64,000 nt of DNA from Thermaceae bacterium (lineage in GTDB: Bacteria; Deinococcota; Deinococci; Deinococcales; Thermaceae). Made by a program: the position numbers and the translations under genes. Below, piece after piece: positions 34,207 to 42,744 of this stretch (its first letter is position 1; each line of letters opens with the position of its first letter). The notes beneath the pieces were generated by a model. That model searched no databases. It saw only the letters and a list, made by a program, of their open reading frames with translations, and was not told the DNA's origin. The stretch is from contig JADMIM010000001.1 in assembly GCA_015478585.1 (NCBI GenBank), forward strand, positions 1 through 64,000, in the 5' to 3' direction.

Positions 34207-35631
34207 ATGGGACTTCCTAAACGAACCAAAATCGTCGCCACTTTAGGGCCTGCGAGCAGCACGCCTGAAGTCATCCGGGCCTTGATCGAGGCCGGGGTGG
34301 ATATGTTCCGCCTCAATTTTTCGCACGGCTCGCCGGAAGACCACCGGGGTAGGGTCGAGATGATTCGGAAAATTTCGCTGGAGATGGGCCGTATCGTGGC
34401 TATCCTGCAAGACCTACAAGGCCCCAAGATTCGTTGTGGTCGTTTTAAGGAGGGGGTGGTAGAGCTACAGCAGGGGCAGAAGTTCATCATCACCTCCGAG
34501 CCGGTAGAGGGCGATGAGCACAGGGTTTCTACCACCTACCGGGGGCTGCCTGCGGATGTGGAACCAGGACAGATGCTCCTGCTGGACGACGGCAATATTC
34601 GCCTGCGGGTGGATGAAGTGCAGGTCAACGATATCCACACCACCGTTATCATCGGGGGGCGGCTTTCCAACAACAAAGGCATCAATATTCCCGGAGCCGA
34701 TCTCTCGATTCCGGCGCTCACCGACAAAGATATCGAGGATTTGGTACTGGGGGTGCAGCTCGAGGTGGATTGGGTGGCCATGAGCTTCGTGCGGAGCCGC
34801 GATGACCTCCTGCTGGCTCGGCACTACCTGACCCGCCAGAACTCCCGTGCCCGCTTAATGGCAAAAATCGAGAAACCCTCGGCGGTGGCCCGCTTCGACG
34901 AGATTCTGGAGGAGGCCGACGGCATCATGGTGGCCCGTGGCGACTTGGGCGTGGAGATGCCGCTGGAAGAAGTCCCGGCGGTGCAAAAGCGCATCATCCT
35001 CAAGACCGTGCAGGCCGGTAAGGCAGTAGTGACGGCCACCCAGATGCTCGAGAGCATGGTCAAGAACCCCTCACCCACCCGCGCCGAGGCCTCCGATGTT
35101 GCCAACGCCATCTTTGATGGCAGCGATGCCATCATGCTCTCGGCGGAGACCGCCGCAGGAGCCTATCCGGTGGAGTCGGTGGCTTTTATGACCCGCGTGG
35201 CCAAAACTGTCGAGGCCACCAAGGAATATCTAGACCGCCTCAACGCTTTGCGCCCTGAACCCAACCGCACCATCCAAGATGCCATTGCGCTAGCTGTAGA
35301 CGACGTGGTAGACGCGGTGGGAGCCAAGGCCGTGGTGGTGTTTACTGCGACGGGCGGGGCGGCCCGCCGGGTGGCCCGTACCCGCCCACCGGTGCCAATT
35401 CTGGCCTGCACTCCCAACCCCCACATCTGTTATCAGTTGGCGATTGTCTCCGGCGTGTTGCCCATCACCGCACCCGACCCCAAAGATACTGACGACATGG
35501 TGAAAATCGCTGTCGCCAAAGCCAAAGAAACCGGATTGGCGGAAGTAGGCGAATACGTGGTGATTGCCGCTGGGGTGCCCTTTGGGGTGCGAGGGACGAC
35601 GAATATGCTGCGGGTGGAGCGGGTGAGTTAG
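34207..35631 (+). CDS. pyk: Pyruvate kinase
   Basis: Glycolysis: phosphoenolpyruvate plus ADP to pyruvate plus ATP. 474 residues with KRTKIVATLGPASSTPEVIR, FRLNFSHGSPEDH (potassium and ATP site), the lid B domain about residues 70-165, the active-site signature RLMAKIEKPSAVARFDEIL and DGIMVARGDLGVEMPLEEV, and a C-terminal regulatory domain ending NMLRVERVS. It lies 71 bp after eno on the same strand and is closed by a strong terminator at 35677. Confidence 0.97.
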   Translation: MGLPKRTKIVATLGPASSTPEVIRALIEAGVDMFRLNFSHGSPEDHRGRVEMIRKISLEMGRIVAILQDLQGPKIRCGRFKEGVVELQQGQKFIITSEPVEGDEHRVSTTYRGLPADVEPGQMLLLDDGNIRLRVDEVQVNDIHTTVIIGGRLSNNKGINIPGADLSIPALTDKDIEDLVLGVQLEVDWVAMSFVRSRDDLLLARHYLTRQNSRARLMAKIEKPSAVARFDEILEEADGIMVARGDLGVEMPLEEVPAVQKRIILKTVQAGKAVVTATQMLESMVKNPSPTRAEASDVANAIFDGSDAIMLSAETAAGAYPVESVAFMTRVAKTVEATKEYLDRLNALRPEPNRTIQDAIALAVDDVVDAVGAKAVVVFTATGGAARRVARTRPPVPILACTPNPHICYQLAIVSGVLPITAPDPKDTDDMVKIAVAKAKETGLAEVGEYVVIAAGVPFGVRGTTNMLRVERVS

Positions 35632-35644
35632 GCGCTGAAGTGCT

Positions 35645-35672
35645 GTCGAAGGTCAAAAGTCGAAGGTCGAAC
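35645..35672. repeat. Short-word repeat (GTCGAAGGTC words) after pyk
   Basis: TGTCGAAGGTCAAAAGTCG then AAGGTCGAAC, tandem variants of GAAGGTC, lying between the pyk stop and its terminator. It belongs with the tracts at 13962 and 34137. Confidence 0.55.
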
Positions 35673-35676
35673 ACTA

Positions 35677-35705
35677 AAAAATCCCCGCCAGTGGCGGGGA
35701 TTTTT
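35677..35705. terminator. Bidirectional intrinsic terminator after pyk
   Basis: Perfect stem AAAAATCCCCGCC / GGCGGGGATTTTT around the loop AGT. The A and T flanks give a U-tract on both strands, suiting the convergent pyk and UBP zinc-finger genes. Confidence 0.88.
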
Positions 35706-35737
35706 GTTGTTTCAAAAGCCCGTCCAGGACGGGACAG

Positions 35738-36034
35738 CTACTTTTTGTGATAAAGCTTATCGGGAAACATCGCGGCTTGCTGGTCTACATAGCACCAGAC
35801 CCAGCTTTCCCCAGGCTCGAAGGATTGAATTAAGGCATGACCAGACTCGTGGAAGTGTCGGGTGGCGTGTTTGTTTTTGGAGTTGTCGCAGCAGCCGACA
35901 TGGCCGCACTCGAGGCAGATTCGCAGGTGAACCCAAGTGTCTCGCATCTTCAGGCATTCCTCGCAGCCCCGTGCGTCGCTGGCGAGGTCGGGTGGATTGG
36001 CTTCCAAAGCCCGTAGGTGCGTACAGTTAGCCAT
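35738..36034 (-). CDS. UBP-type zinc finger protein
   Basis: A 98-residue protein that is almost entirely a ZnF-UBP domain. Cys/His ligands appear as CTH at the N-terminus, CEECLKMRDTWVHLRICLECG, HVGCC, and the histidine group HATRHFHESGH, followed by ESWVWCYVDQ with the conserved WC. In eukaryotes this fold binds the free C-terminus of ubiquitin; bacterial stand-alone copies exist, but their ligand is unknown. TAGCAT lies 6 nt before the ATG on the minus strand (leaderless). No ubiquitin-like or E1/E2-like gene is in this window. Confidence 0.85.
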   Translation of the reverse strand: MANCTHLRALEANPPDLASDARGCEECLKMRDTWVHLRICLECGHVGCCDNSKNKHATRHFHESGHALIQSFEPGESWVWCYVDQQAAMFPDKLYHKK

Positions 36035-36087
36035 GCGTTGATGCTAACGCAGTTTGGAGCGCCCGGATTGCGAGGAAGATTATGGTA

Positions 36088-37731
36088 TCAGCGGTTTTGC
36101 CTTCGCTCACGTAAGCTTTGAGCTGCCCCCGACAAGAGGTCACAGTCGCGCTTAGAAAGCCCCAAACTATCTCTTAGCACGGTTCTATCGGCCTGCTCGA
36201 GCCCTTCCTTACCCTTTCCCGCACGGTGTAAAGCGTCCAGGTCGTGCGCGAGTGCCCCCAGACTCCCATTCAAGTTTGGCTTTGCAATAACTACCCGCTC
36301 GGCTTCGGTGGGCTCGAGCTTGAGCATCCCGCCACCCATCGCGTGGCCCTCGAGTTCGGCGCTCAGGCGGGTTAGGGAAGTCTGCCAGAGTGCGGACAGA
36401 CCCTCACTGCTGACCTCAGCACCAGGATGCAGCCGCAGAACGTGCAAAGTGTTTGGAGCTACCACACTGGCATTGTTGGCGACCAGCCAGGGCGTTTCTC
36501 CGCTCATATAGGTGAGGAACGCAGCGGGCAGATACACGTGCAGCACGCTGTACCAGGGCTTGCGAACCCTGCACTTGTAGGCCAGATGTACCCCGTTTGT
36601 TTCTCCCTGCTCGATGTAGTTGAGCACTGTGTCTGGCAGCTCTTTGGCTCCATTGACATAAAACAGATACTGTTCAGCTTTCTGCCAATCTTGTTGTGTC
36701 AGCCGCAACCCAGCCAGCGCCCGGCTTCGGCGAATCGCGGGTTTGAGGAAAGTTTTCGGAATCTTCAGTTCGCGCGCTTGTTGCGGGCTGAGGTGGAAAT
36801 ACTGGTTGTCCCCGGTCACATATCCGATGCCGACATCAGCGATTTGACCCAAACGTTGGACTCGTGCGGAGTCGCGTAACTCTCGGTAAAGCTCTCGAGC
36901 CTTGCGCGGAATCCAGCCCTCGAGCAGCCGCTCCTTACCGCTCGAAAGTTCTCGGGTCTCGAGTTTTTTGGCACGCTTCAGTGGAGTTCTCAATCGTGCT
37001 AAAGCCTCGGCATTTTCTAAGTCGAGTGTATGAAAACTTGCCTCAAACCAACCCTTGTTCTCCGCGAGCAACAGCAAAACGTCTTGGCTTAGGTCGGGAA
37101 AAAGTTTCTTTCGGAAGGTCAGGAACCTGACCTGCTCGAAGCGGCCAGCGAGATACTCGAGCACCGGTCGGGCATAGGCCGCATGTCCCAACTCCATTGG
37201 AATCACCATGCCGATACGCCCGCCGTCTTTCAGCAGGGCAGCCGAGTGAACCAAGAACGGAGCCCAGGAACTCGCCAGTTTGCTCAGATGCACACCCTCA
37301 GCAGCGGCTCGCTTGAGGGCTTTATCCCGCCCTGCACCCGTGAAACGCTGATAGCGAATAAAAGGGGGATTGCCCACGATAACCTCAGGGCTCCCAAAAG
37401 TATTTGCGTCCACGTCAAAGAAATCCCCATGGGCGAGACTGCTGTTTCCGACCCGGAAACCCTCAGCAAGAATTCTGGCTGTCCGGGCGTGGACTTCTGC
37501 GTCTAGCTCAACCCCAAACACTTGTTTTTGTGGCTTCCCGCCGAGTTCCTTCAAGCGCTGGCTGGCAGCGTACAAAAACACCCCACCCCCAAACGAGGGA
37601 TCTAAAACCCTATCGTTGGGCGACTGCAGGGCCCACCTCACCAGGAATTCCGCGACGGGGAGGCTGGTGTAATAAGCCCCGAGGCGCTTGGCGACCTCGC
37701 CCGTCGGGCCATCCGGTAGATGTAAGGCCAT
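36088..37731 (-). CDS. TaqI/Eco57I-like DNA adenine-N6 methyltransferase (orphan type II methylase)
   Basis: A 547-residue DNA methyltransferase of the gamma arrangement. The SAM motif I is RVLDPSFGGGVFLYAA (residues 41-56), the acidic loop is VFGVELDAEVHARTA, and the catalytic motif IV NPPF is at residues 121-124 (VGNPPFIRYQRF), the form found in N6-adenine enzymes such as M.TaqI. The C-terminal half, from about residue 300 (IADVGIGYVTGDNQYFHLS) to GHAMGGGMLKLEPTEAERVV, looks like a TaqI-type target-recognition domain. No nuclease motif is fused to it. Its own TAATCT box lies 7 nt before the ATG. The upstream same-strand gene encodes an SNase-fold nuclease, so the two may form an unusual restriction-modification-like pair. 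Confidence 0.85.
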   Translation of the reverse strand: MALHLPDGPTGEVAKRLGAYYTSLPVAEFLVRWALQSPNDRVLDPSFGGGVFLYAASQRLKELGGKPQKQVFGVELDAEVHARTARILAEGFRVGNSSLAHGDFFDVDANTFGSPEVIVGNPPFIRYQRFTGAGRDKALKRAAAEGVHLSKLASSWAPFLVHSAALLKDGGRIGMVIPMELGHAAYARPVLEYLAGRFEQVRFLTFRKKLFPDLSQDVLLLLAENKGWFEASFHTLDLENAEALARLRTPLKRAKKLETRELSSGKERLLEGWIPRKARELYRELRDSARVQRLGQIADVGIGYVTGDNQYFHLSPQQARELKIPKTFLKPAIRRSRALAGLRLTQQDWQKAEQYLFYVNGAKELPDTVLNYIEQGETNGVHLAYKCRVRKPWYSVLHVYLPAAFLTYMSGETPWLVANNASVVAPNTLHVLRLHPGAEVSSEGLSALWQTSLTRLSAELEGHAMGGGMLKLEPTEAERVVIAKPNLNGSLGALAHDLDALHRAGKGKEGLEQADRTVLRDSLGLSKRDCDLLSGAAQSLRERRQNR

Positions 37732-37769
37732 CGCCCGCAGATTACCAGAGAAATAGCCAGTGGGTGTGC

Positions 37770-37797
37770 GTAGGGACGCATAACTATGCGTCCCTAC
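37770..37797. repeat. Perfect GTAGGGACGCATA hairpin repeat
   Basis: GTAGGGACGCATA, a 2-nt spacer, and its exact complement TATGCGTCCCTAC. It lies between the SNase-like and methyltransferase genes, related to the GCCCCTACA repeats at 19508 and 22901. It could terminate or stabilise the upstream transcript. Confidence 0.7.
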
Positions 37798-37826
37798 AAT
37801 CCCGCTGGTAGACGGGCCCTTAGGGG

Positions 37827-38705
37827 CTACTTCTCCAAGAACATCAAGTTTTCGGGTGGCTCCTTCATCCGCACCTGCCGCCCTTTGACCTCCACCAAAA
37901 AGTGCAGCCCGGTTTTCTGGCCCTTGTCGAGCACCACCACCTCGTCGTTGCGAGCCCGCAGATAGCTGTCCAGGCCCTCCAGCGAGAGGCTGCCCTGGTT
38001 CAGCTCGAGGTAATCGCTCAGGCGGCGGAACAGCTTGGGCACAATCACCACATCTTCCGTCAGGCTGGTGGCTTTTTTAACCTCGAAACCTTTGGTGGTT
38101 TTGTCCACTGGCCATAGCCCCTTGCCTTTGCGGGCTGCCACAACCGCCTTGGTCAGCTCGCCCCGCAACTCGAAATATAAGCCGCTGTAGTAGGTGGGAT
38201 AGGCCAGCCCCTGTGCCAGCAGATGATAGTTGGCACTTTGCTTGAGCATCGCCGCATTGACGAAAACTGTGCTCCCATCGCGCTCGGGTGGTTTTCCTTT
38301 GTAGACGAACGATACCGCTCGTCCGTAGGTGTCCACGAACTTGGAGATGATGTAGCCAGGAACCTGGGCGGGTTGCGAGGAGAGGACTTTCTCGTTGACA
38401 TCCTGCTGAACCTGGGTAAAGCCCAGAAACTTGAGCAGCTCGTCCCTGGCAGCATGGGCAAACTTGAGCGGCTGGTGCTCGACGGTGGCCCCGCCTACCG
38501 ATGGGGTGTAGTGGGTCTCGAGCGCATCAATGGCATCCAGGCGCTGCTGTACCCCGCCATCCTTATTTTTGCGGATGCGGTGGGTTTTGCCCAGGGCCTC
38601 GAGTTCGTCCCAGCGGGCCACTTTACTGGGGTAGAACTTGATGGAGTCACCGTCCGGTGCTCCCCCCACGATGCGGTAGTTGCCTTCGATGAGCAAATAG
38701 GGCAT
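37827..38705 (-). CDS. Cytoplasmic staphylococcal-nuclease-fold (SNase/TNase-like) protein
   Basis: A 292-residue protein whose first 180 residues match a thermonuclease fold with an insertion. Compared with S. aureus nuclease, all key residues are present with correct local spacing: D18 and D20 in PDGDSIKF, R55, D60 and E63 in RLDAIDALET (Arg to Asp 5, Asp to Glu 3, as in R35/D40/E43), and R129 in DTYGRAVSFVYKG (as R87). ANYHLLAQGLAYPTYY is the usual following helix. The last 100 residues (SLTEDVVIVPKLFRRLSDYL...) are an extra domain I do not recognise. There is no signal peptide, unlike secreted TNases, so it acts inside the cell. AAGGAGG sits ideally before the ATG. It precedes the methyltransferase on the same strand by 95 bp. 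Confidence 0.75.
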   Translation of the reverse strand: MPYLLIEGNYRIVGGAPDGDSIKFYPSKVARWDELEALGKTHRIRKNKDGGVQQRLDAIDALETHYTPSVGGATVEHQPLKFAHAARDELLKFLGFTQVQQDVNEKVLSSQPAQVPGYIISKFVDTYGRAVSFVYKGKPPERDGSTVFVNAAMLKQSANYHLLAQGLAYPTYYSGLYFELRGELTKAVVAARKGKGLWPVDKTTKGFEVKKATSLTEDVVIVPKLFRRLSDYLELNQGSLSLEGLDSYLRARNDEVVVLDKGQKTGLHFLVEVKGRQVRMKEPPENLMFLEK

Positions 38706-38758
38706 ACCTTTCCTCCTTGTTTTACAGGCTACTGTCTGAAAGGTTACGCTGAGGTTAC

Positions 38759-38843
38759 AGGAGGATGACAGATAAAGGCTCGAGGATGAAGATCAAAATC
38801 AAGGTCTTTTATCATTCATCTTTTATCCTTTATCGTTCATCCT
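38759..38843. repeat. Short-word inverted repeat (GATGA/GATAAA words)
   Basis: AGGAGGATGACAGATAAAGG on the left and TCATCTTTTATCCTTTATCG plus TTCATCC on the right are built from GATGA, GATAAA and their complements and can form a hairpin. The same vocabulary occurs at 49047-49110. The right end provides TATCGT (38831-38836), the likely -10 of the next gene. Confidence 0.55.
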
Positions 38844-39815
38844 ATGAAAGCCATTCAAGTCATCCGCACCGGCGGCCCCGAAGTACTCGAGCTAACCGAG
38901 CTGCCCACCCCCACCCCTGGCCCCGGTCAAGTTTTGCTCAAGGTCGGGGCAGTGGGCCTCAACTTCGCCGATATCCTCAACGTGGCGGGTGAATACCTGA
39001 CCCGGCCCAAGCTGCCGATGATTCCTGGCATGGAGTTCGCCGGAACCATCGAGGCCCTGGGCGAGGGGGTGAGCGGCTTGCAAAAAGGTCAGTTGGTTGC
39101 GGCTTTAGCTGGAACCGGCGGCTTTGCCGAATATGCGGCGGTGAGTGCCAGAGCGGTTCTTCCAGTGCCGCAAAACCTCAGCGCGGTGGAAGCGGCGGCC
39201 CTCCCGGTCTCGTACTACACCGCCTATTTCTCGCTGAGAACCCAGGCTCGAGCCAAGCCGGGCGAGTGGGTGCTGGTGCAGGCGGCGGCCGGGGCGCTGG
39301 GAACAGCCTCGATTCAGATGGCCAAGGCCATGAACCTAAAGGTGATTGCCCTGGCGAGCAGCGAGGCCAAGCTCGAGCTGTGTCACCACCTGGGGGCCGC
39401 TGTGACCTTGCTCAACACCCGCGAAGACCTGGTGGATGCCGTTCGGGAGGCCACCGGCGGGCAGGGTGTGGACGTGCTGTTGGAGGTAGTGGGCGGCCCT
39501 GGCTTCGCCGCCAGCCTCAAAATGTTGGCTTATGGTGGGCGTTTGCTGGTCATTGGCTCGGCCAGCCGTGAGATGGCCCAGTTTCATCCGGTGGTGCTGA
39601 TGAAGGGCAACCAGAGCGTGATGGGGGTGTGGCTCACGCCCTTCGTCAGCGACCCCCAACTGATGCAGGAAGCCACCACGTTCATGACCCCGCTCCTGGC
39701 CTCGGGCCAGGTCAAGCCGGTAGTAGGGGAGAGGTTTAGCCTCGAGGACGCGGGCAAAGCCTTCGAGTTCGTGATGAGCCGCAAGAACACCGGAAAAGTG
39801 ATTATCGAGCCCTGA
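38844..39815 (+). CDS. NADPH:quinone oxidoreductase-like MDR protein
   Basis: A 323-residue zinc-free medium-chain dehydrogenase of the QOR group. The N-terminal GroES-like domain carries VLLKVGAVGLNFADILNVAG and PMIPGMEFAGTIEALGEGV. The Rossmann domain has WVLVQAAAGALGTASIQMAK (AAxGxxG loop), and the C-terminus is FEFVMSRKNTGKVIIEP. No zinc ligands are visible. The family reduces quinones or enones with NADPH. TATCGT at 7 nt before the ATG suggests leaderless expression. Confidence 0.9.
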   Translation: MKAIQVIRTGGPEVLELTELPTPTPGPGQVLLKVGAVGLNFADILNVAGEYLTRPKLPMIPGMEFAGTIEALGEGVSGLQKGQLVAALAGTGGFAEYAAVSARAVLPVPQNLSAVEAAALPVSYYTAYFSLRTQARAKPGEWVLVQAAAGALGTASIQMAKAMNLKVIALASSEAKLELCHHLGAAVTLLNTREDLVDAVREATGGQGVDVLLEVVGGPGFAASLKMLAYGGRLLVIGSASREMAQFHPVVLMKGNQSVMGVWLTPFVSDPQLMQEATTFMTPLLASGQVKPVVGERFSLEDAGKAFEFVMSRKNTGKVIIEP

Positions 39816-39978
39816 CCGCTTCTTCCTCGGTCTCGACTACACCTATGTTTTGGGGGTTTGATGGGTCTTGGCCTGATTCGCAGCGCCCCCTGGCTCTCGA
39901 CCATGACAACAGGTGTTTTCGGCCCCAGACTTTGGGCCAAAGGGCTCTAGAGCCTCTTTCTAACTGGTGATTTGCGAT

Positions 39979-41598
39979 ATGTCTAACTCCTGGTTTGATC
40001 AGACCCGCCGCTTTACCCACCGCATGGTGCGCCACGCCAGCGTCACCGAAAGTGTGGGCGAGGTGAGCTTTGCCAAGCACTTGGAGGGCATTCTGGCCGA
40101 GCTTGCTTACTTCCAGCAGCATCCCCAGCAACTCTGGCTCGAGCCCATCTTGGGCGATCCCTTTAGGCGTTCCAACGTGCTGGCGCTGGTGCGTGGGCAA
40201 GGCCAGAAGACCGTAGTGTTGACCGGACATTATGATGTGGTCAGCGTAAAAACATATGGCCCCCTCGAGCCCTACGCTTTCGACCCCGACCAACTTCTAC
40301 CCCGCCTGATTGCCGACCTCGAGGCCAACGCCCGCTCCGAGGCCGAGCACCGGGCCTTGCGCGATCTGGTATCGGGGGACTATGAACCAGGACGCGGCAT
40401 TCTGGATATGAAGTCGGGTTTGGCGGCGGGGATGTCGGTGCTGGAGGCCTTCTCGAGGCTGGATAAGCCTGTCGGCAACCTGCTGTTCTTGGCTGTGGCT
40501 GACGAAGAAAACAACTCCTGGGGAGCCAGGAGTTCGGTGGCCCAGCTTCGGGATTTACGAGAAACGCTGGGTCTGGAAATTGCTGCGGTAATCAACCTTG
40601 ATGCCACATCTGATGAGGGTGATGGCTCGCAGGGACGAGCCTGGTATTTGGGTAGCGTGGGCAAGCTGTTGGTTTCGGCCTATGTGGTGGGGATAGATAC
40701 CCACGCCGGTTATCCGCTCGAGGGCATCAACCCCAACTTTTTGCTCTCGCAGATGGTAAGCCGTCTGGAGTGTAATCCTGCCCTGGCCGACAGCGCTTCG
40801 GGCGAGACCGCTCCACCGCCCACCACGCTCAAGCAAACCGACCTCAAAACCCACTACGACGTGACCACCCCGGGCCGAGCCTGGGCCTGTTTCAACGTTC
40901 TCAGCCACGGCAAGAGTGCGGCTGGAGTATTGGCTGAGTTTCGCCAAGAAATCCAAGTCGCCCTCCACGAAGCCTTGCAGGAGCTGCGCTGCCGTGCGGC
41001 AAGTTGGGGAGCCCAGCCCAAGGCTTTGGAGGTCGAGCCATATGTGCTAAGCTTTGCCGAGCTATGCCAAAAACAGCGGATGGGGCCGGGCTTTGAGGCC
41101 GAGCTAGCGGCGTTTGTGGCCCAATTAGACACCACCCTTGACTTGCCCACTCGCAGTCAGCTCATCACCGATTGGGCCTGGGGCAAGAGCGAGCTGATCG
41201 GCCCTGCTGTGGTGCTGGGGTTTGCTTCGCAGCACTATCCTGCGGTGTTGGCGCAGGGTCAGAGTCCAGTGACCCAAACCGTGCGAGCGGCACTCCAGCG
41301 GGCCGGGCTCGAGACCGCAACCAGCGTGTACGAGCGGGGGTTCTTCGCCGGAATCTCCGACATGAGCTGGTTCGGTCAGGCCACTGCGCTCGACGTGGCA
41401 ACCGTAAACGCCAACACCCCAGCGCTCTCGGCCCACCTCCAAACCGCTCCCCTAGGCCTACCCACCTTCAACCTGGGCCCCTGGGGCCGCGACTACCACC
41501 AGTGGCTCGAGCGGGTTTATGCCCCCTATGCCTATGGGGTGCTGCCAGAGTTGCTATGGCGAGTCTCGAGGGAAATTCTTTCAGGAAGTACGGGGTAG
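39979..41598 (+). CDS. M20-family metallohydrolase, RocB-like
   Basis: A 539-residue binuclear zinc hydrolase resembling RocB, linked to arginine use in Bacillus. Metal-site segments are VVLTGHYDVVSV (His), RGILDMKSGLAAGM (bridging Asp), AVADEENNSWGA (catalytic Glu pair) and VINLDATSDEG. It hydrolyses an amide or peptide bond of a small substrate, but the precise reaction of RocB proteins is unsettled. The ATG at 39979 (MSNSWFDQTRRFTH) is preferred over one four codons upstream. The arginine genes 3 kb downstream are on the opposite strand, so a metabolic link is only suggestive. Confidence 0.82.
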   Translation: MSNSWFDQTRRFTHRMVRHASVTESVGEVSFAKHLEGILAELAYFQQHPQQLWLEPILGDPFRRSNVLALVRGQGQKTVVLTGHYDVVSVKTYGPLEPYAFDPDQLLPRLIADLEANARSEAEHRALRDLVSGDYEPGRGILDMKSGLAAGMSVLEAFSRLDKPVGNLLFLAVADEENNSWGARSSVAQLRDLRETLGLEIAAVINLDATSDEGDGSQGRAWYLGSVGKLLVSAYVVGIDTHAGYPLEGINPNFLLSQMVSRLECNPALADSASGETAPPPTTLKQTDLKTHYDVTTPGRAWACFNVLSHGKSAAGVLAEFRQEIQVALHEALQELRCRAASWGAQPKALEVEPYVLSFAELCQKQRMGPGFEAELAAFVAQLDTTLDLPTRSQLITDWAWGKSELIGPAVVLGFASQHYPAVLAQGQSPVTQTVRAALQRAGLETATSVYERGFFAGISDMSWFGQATALDVATVNANTPALSAHLQTAPLGLPTFNLGPWGRDYHQWLERVYAPYAYGVLPELLWRVSREILSGSTG

Positions 41599-41627
41599 AC
41601 GAGAGACAAGCCCATAAAAGGATTCCT

Positions 41628-42092
41628 ATGCAAATCCCCCTTTCCCGCCCAACCAACCCCAGCCGGGTTCTTGTCGCCCTGGTCGCACTTTATCTCATTG
41701 GGGGCTCGACATATTTGGCGATTCGTTACGCGGTGGTAGACTTCCCGCCCTTGATGGCGGGGGCGATTCGCTTCCTGATTGCTGGGGCCGTGCTGTACGC
41801 CATATTGCGAGCCAGGAAAACGCCTTCCCCCACGCGAGCGGAGTGGGGCGGTGCGGCTAGGGTAGGAGCCTTGCTGCTGGGCGGCGGCATGGGCGGGGTG
41901 ATGACCGCCGAGCACATGGGCGTGGCCTCCGGCCTGGCGGCGATTTTCCCGGCGATAACAGGGATAGTGTGGCCTAGCTGTAGACCCAGCAGAATCCAGT
42001 CCTCGAGTTCCTCTTCCAGCGCATCCCGACAGGCTTCTAAGGTCTCAGCTCCGGCCCAAAGTCCTTCTAAACCTGCAATCGTGCCAATTTAA
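41628..42092 (+). pseudogene. EamA-family transporter, truncated after about 105 residues
   Basis: The ATG at 41628 begins a YedA-like EamA protein: TNPSRVLVALVALYLIGGST, YLAIRYAVVDFPPLMAGAI and RFLIAGAVLYAILRARKT are the first helices. Homology continues to GVASGLAAI near 41945. After that the frame runs into unrelated Ser/Pro-rich sequence (the antisense of a hicB fragment) and stops at 42092. At least seven helices are missing, so it is almost certainly inactive. The break coincides with the end of the hicB remnant, marking a deletion junction. Confidence 0.78.
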
Positions 42093-42169
42093 TCGAACAG
42101 CGGGTCTTCGATGGTCTCCTAATGAGCCAGTCGCAAGGCCTCTTTGATGTAGCTGGTCAGCGTGCCCAT
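41948..42169 (-). pseudogene. HicB-family antitoxin remnant with two in-frame stops
   Basis: On the minus strand from the ATG at 42169: MGTLTSYIKEALRLAH, then TAG, then ETIEDPLFD, TAA, IGTIAGLEGLWAGAETLEAC, RDALEEELEDWILLGLQLGH and TIPVIAGK. This follows the HicB antitoxin pattern closely, including the E-DWILLGL-LG-PIPVI ending, but carries two stop codons and lacks the C-terminal DNA-binding part. No hicA toxin is beside it. Confidence 0.78.
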
Positions 42170-42187
42170 ATTCCCAAGTGTAGCTGA

Positions 42188-42736
42188 TTAGACAGCCGGT
42201 TTTTTGAAGGCCTGGTCGGTATCGAGCACCTTGGTCACGCCGATCTCGCGGCAGTTGTCGTAGAAGGGACAGGCGCTGCACTCCTGGTAGACCTTGGGGG
42301 GCAGGTTCTCTCGAGTCGTGACCGCGTACCCCAGTGAGGTGAAAAACTTGACCTGGAGCGTCCAGGCGAAGATTTGCGGAACGCCCATGTCCTTGGCCTC
42401 GCGCTCGGCAGCCAGCGCCAGCCAGCGGCCCAAGCCCTGTCCCTGCCGCTCAGGGTGAATGGCCAGCCCGCGCACCTCGGCGATGTCGTGCCACAGCAGG
42501 TGCAGCGCCCCCGAACCCACGATGTGCCCGTCCTCATCCTCCAAGACGAAAAAGTCGCGCAGGTTTTCGTAGAGGTGGTTGTGGCTGCGCACCAGCATCA
42601 GGCCGCGCTCCGACCAGTATTTGATGAGGGTATAAATCCCCTCCACGTCGGCCATCTTGGCCTTGCGCAGCTCGACGTTGGCATCCCAGCGCACTGGCGG
42701 CAGGATGGTGGTTCCTAGCTCGATGATGCTGCTCAT
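42188..42736 (-). CDS. argA: ArgA-type GNAT N-acetyltransferase (probable N-acetylglutamate synthase)
   Basis: A 182-residue GNAT enzyme. ELRKAKMADVEGIYTLIKYW starts the fold, LIRS-like LVRSHNHLYENLRDFFVLED and RGLAIHPERQGQGLGRWL (acetyl-CoA loop) follow, and the end holds a cysteine cluster CSACPFYDNC. This stand-alone form resembles the short ArgA/NAGS proteins that acetylate glutamate at the start of arginine synthesis. It lies downstream of argG and argH on the same strand, which supports the role. An intergenic G/C-run repeat separates it from argH. Confidence 0.8.
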   Translation of the reverse strand: MSSIIELGTTILPPVRWDANVELRKAKMADVEGIYTLIKYWSERGLMLVRSHNHLYENLRDFFVLEDEDGHIVGSGALHLLWHDIAEVRGLAIHPERQGQGLGRWLALAAEREAKDMGVPQIFAWTLQVKFFTSLGYAVTTRENLPPKVYQECSACPFYDNCREIGVTKVLDTDQAFKKPAV

Positions 42737-42744
42737 TTCCTCCC

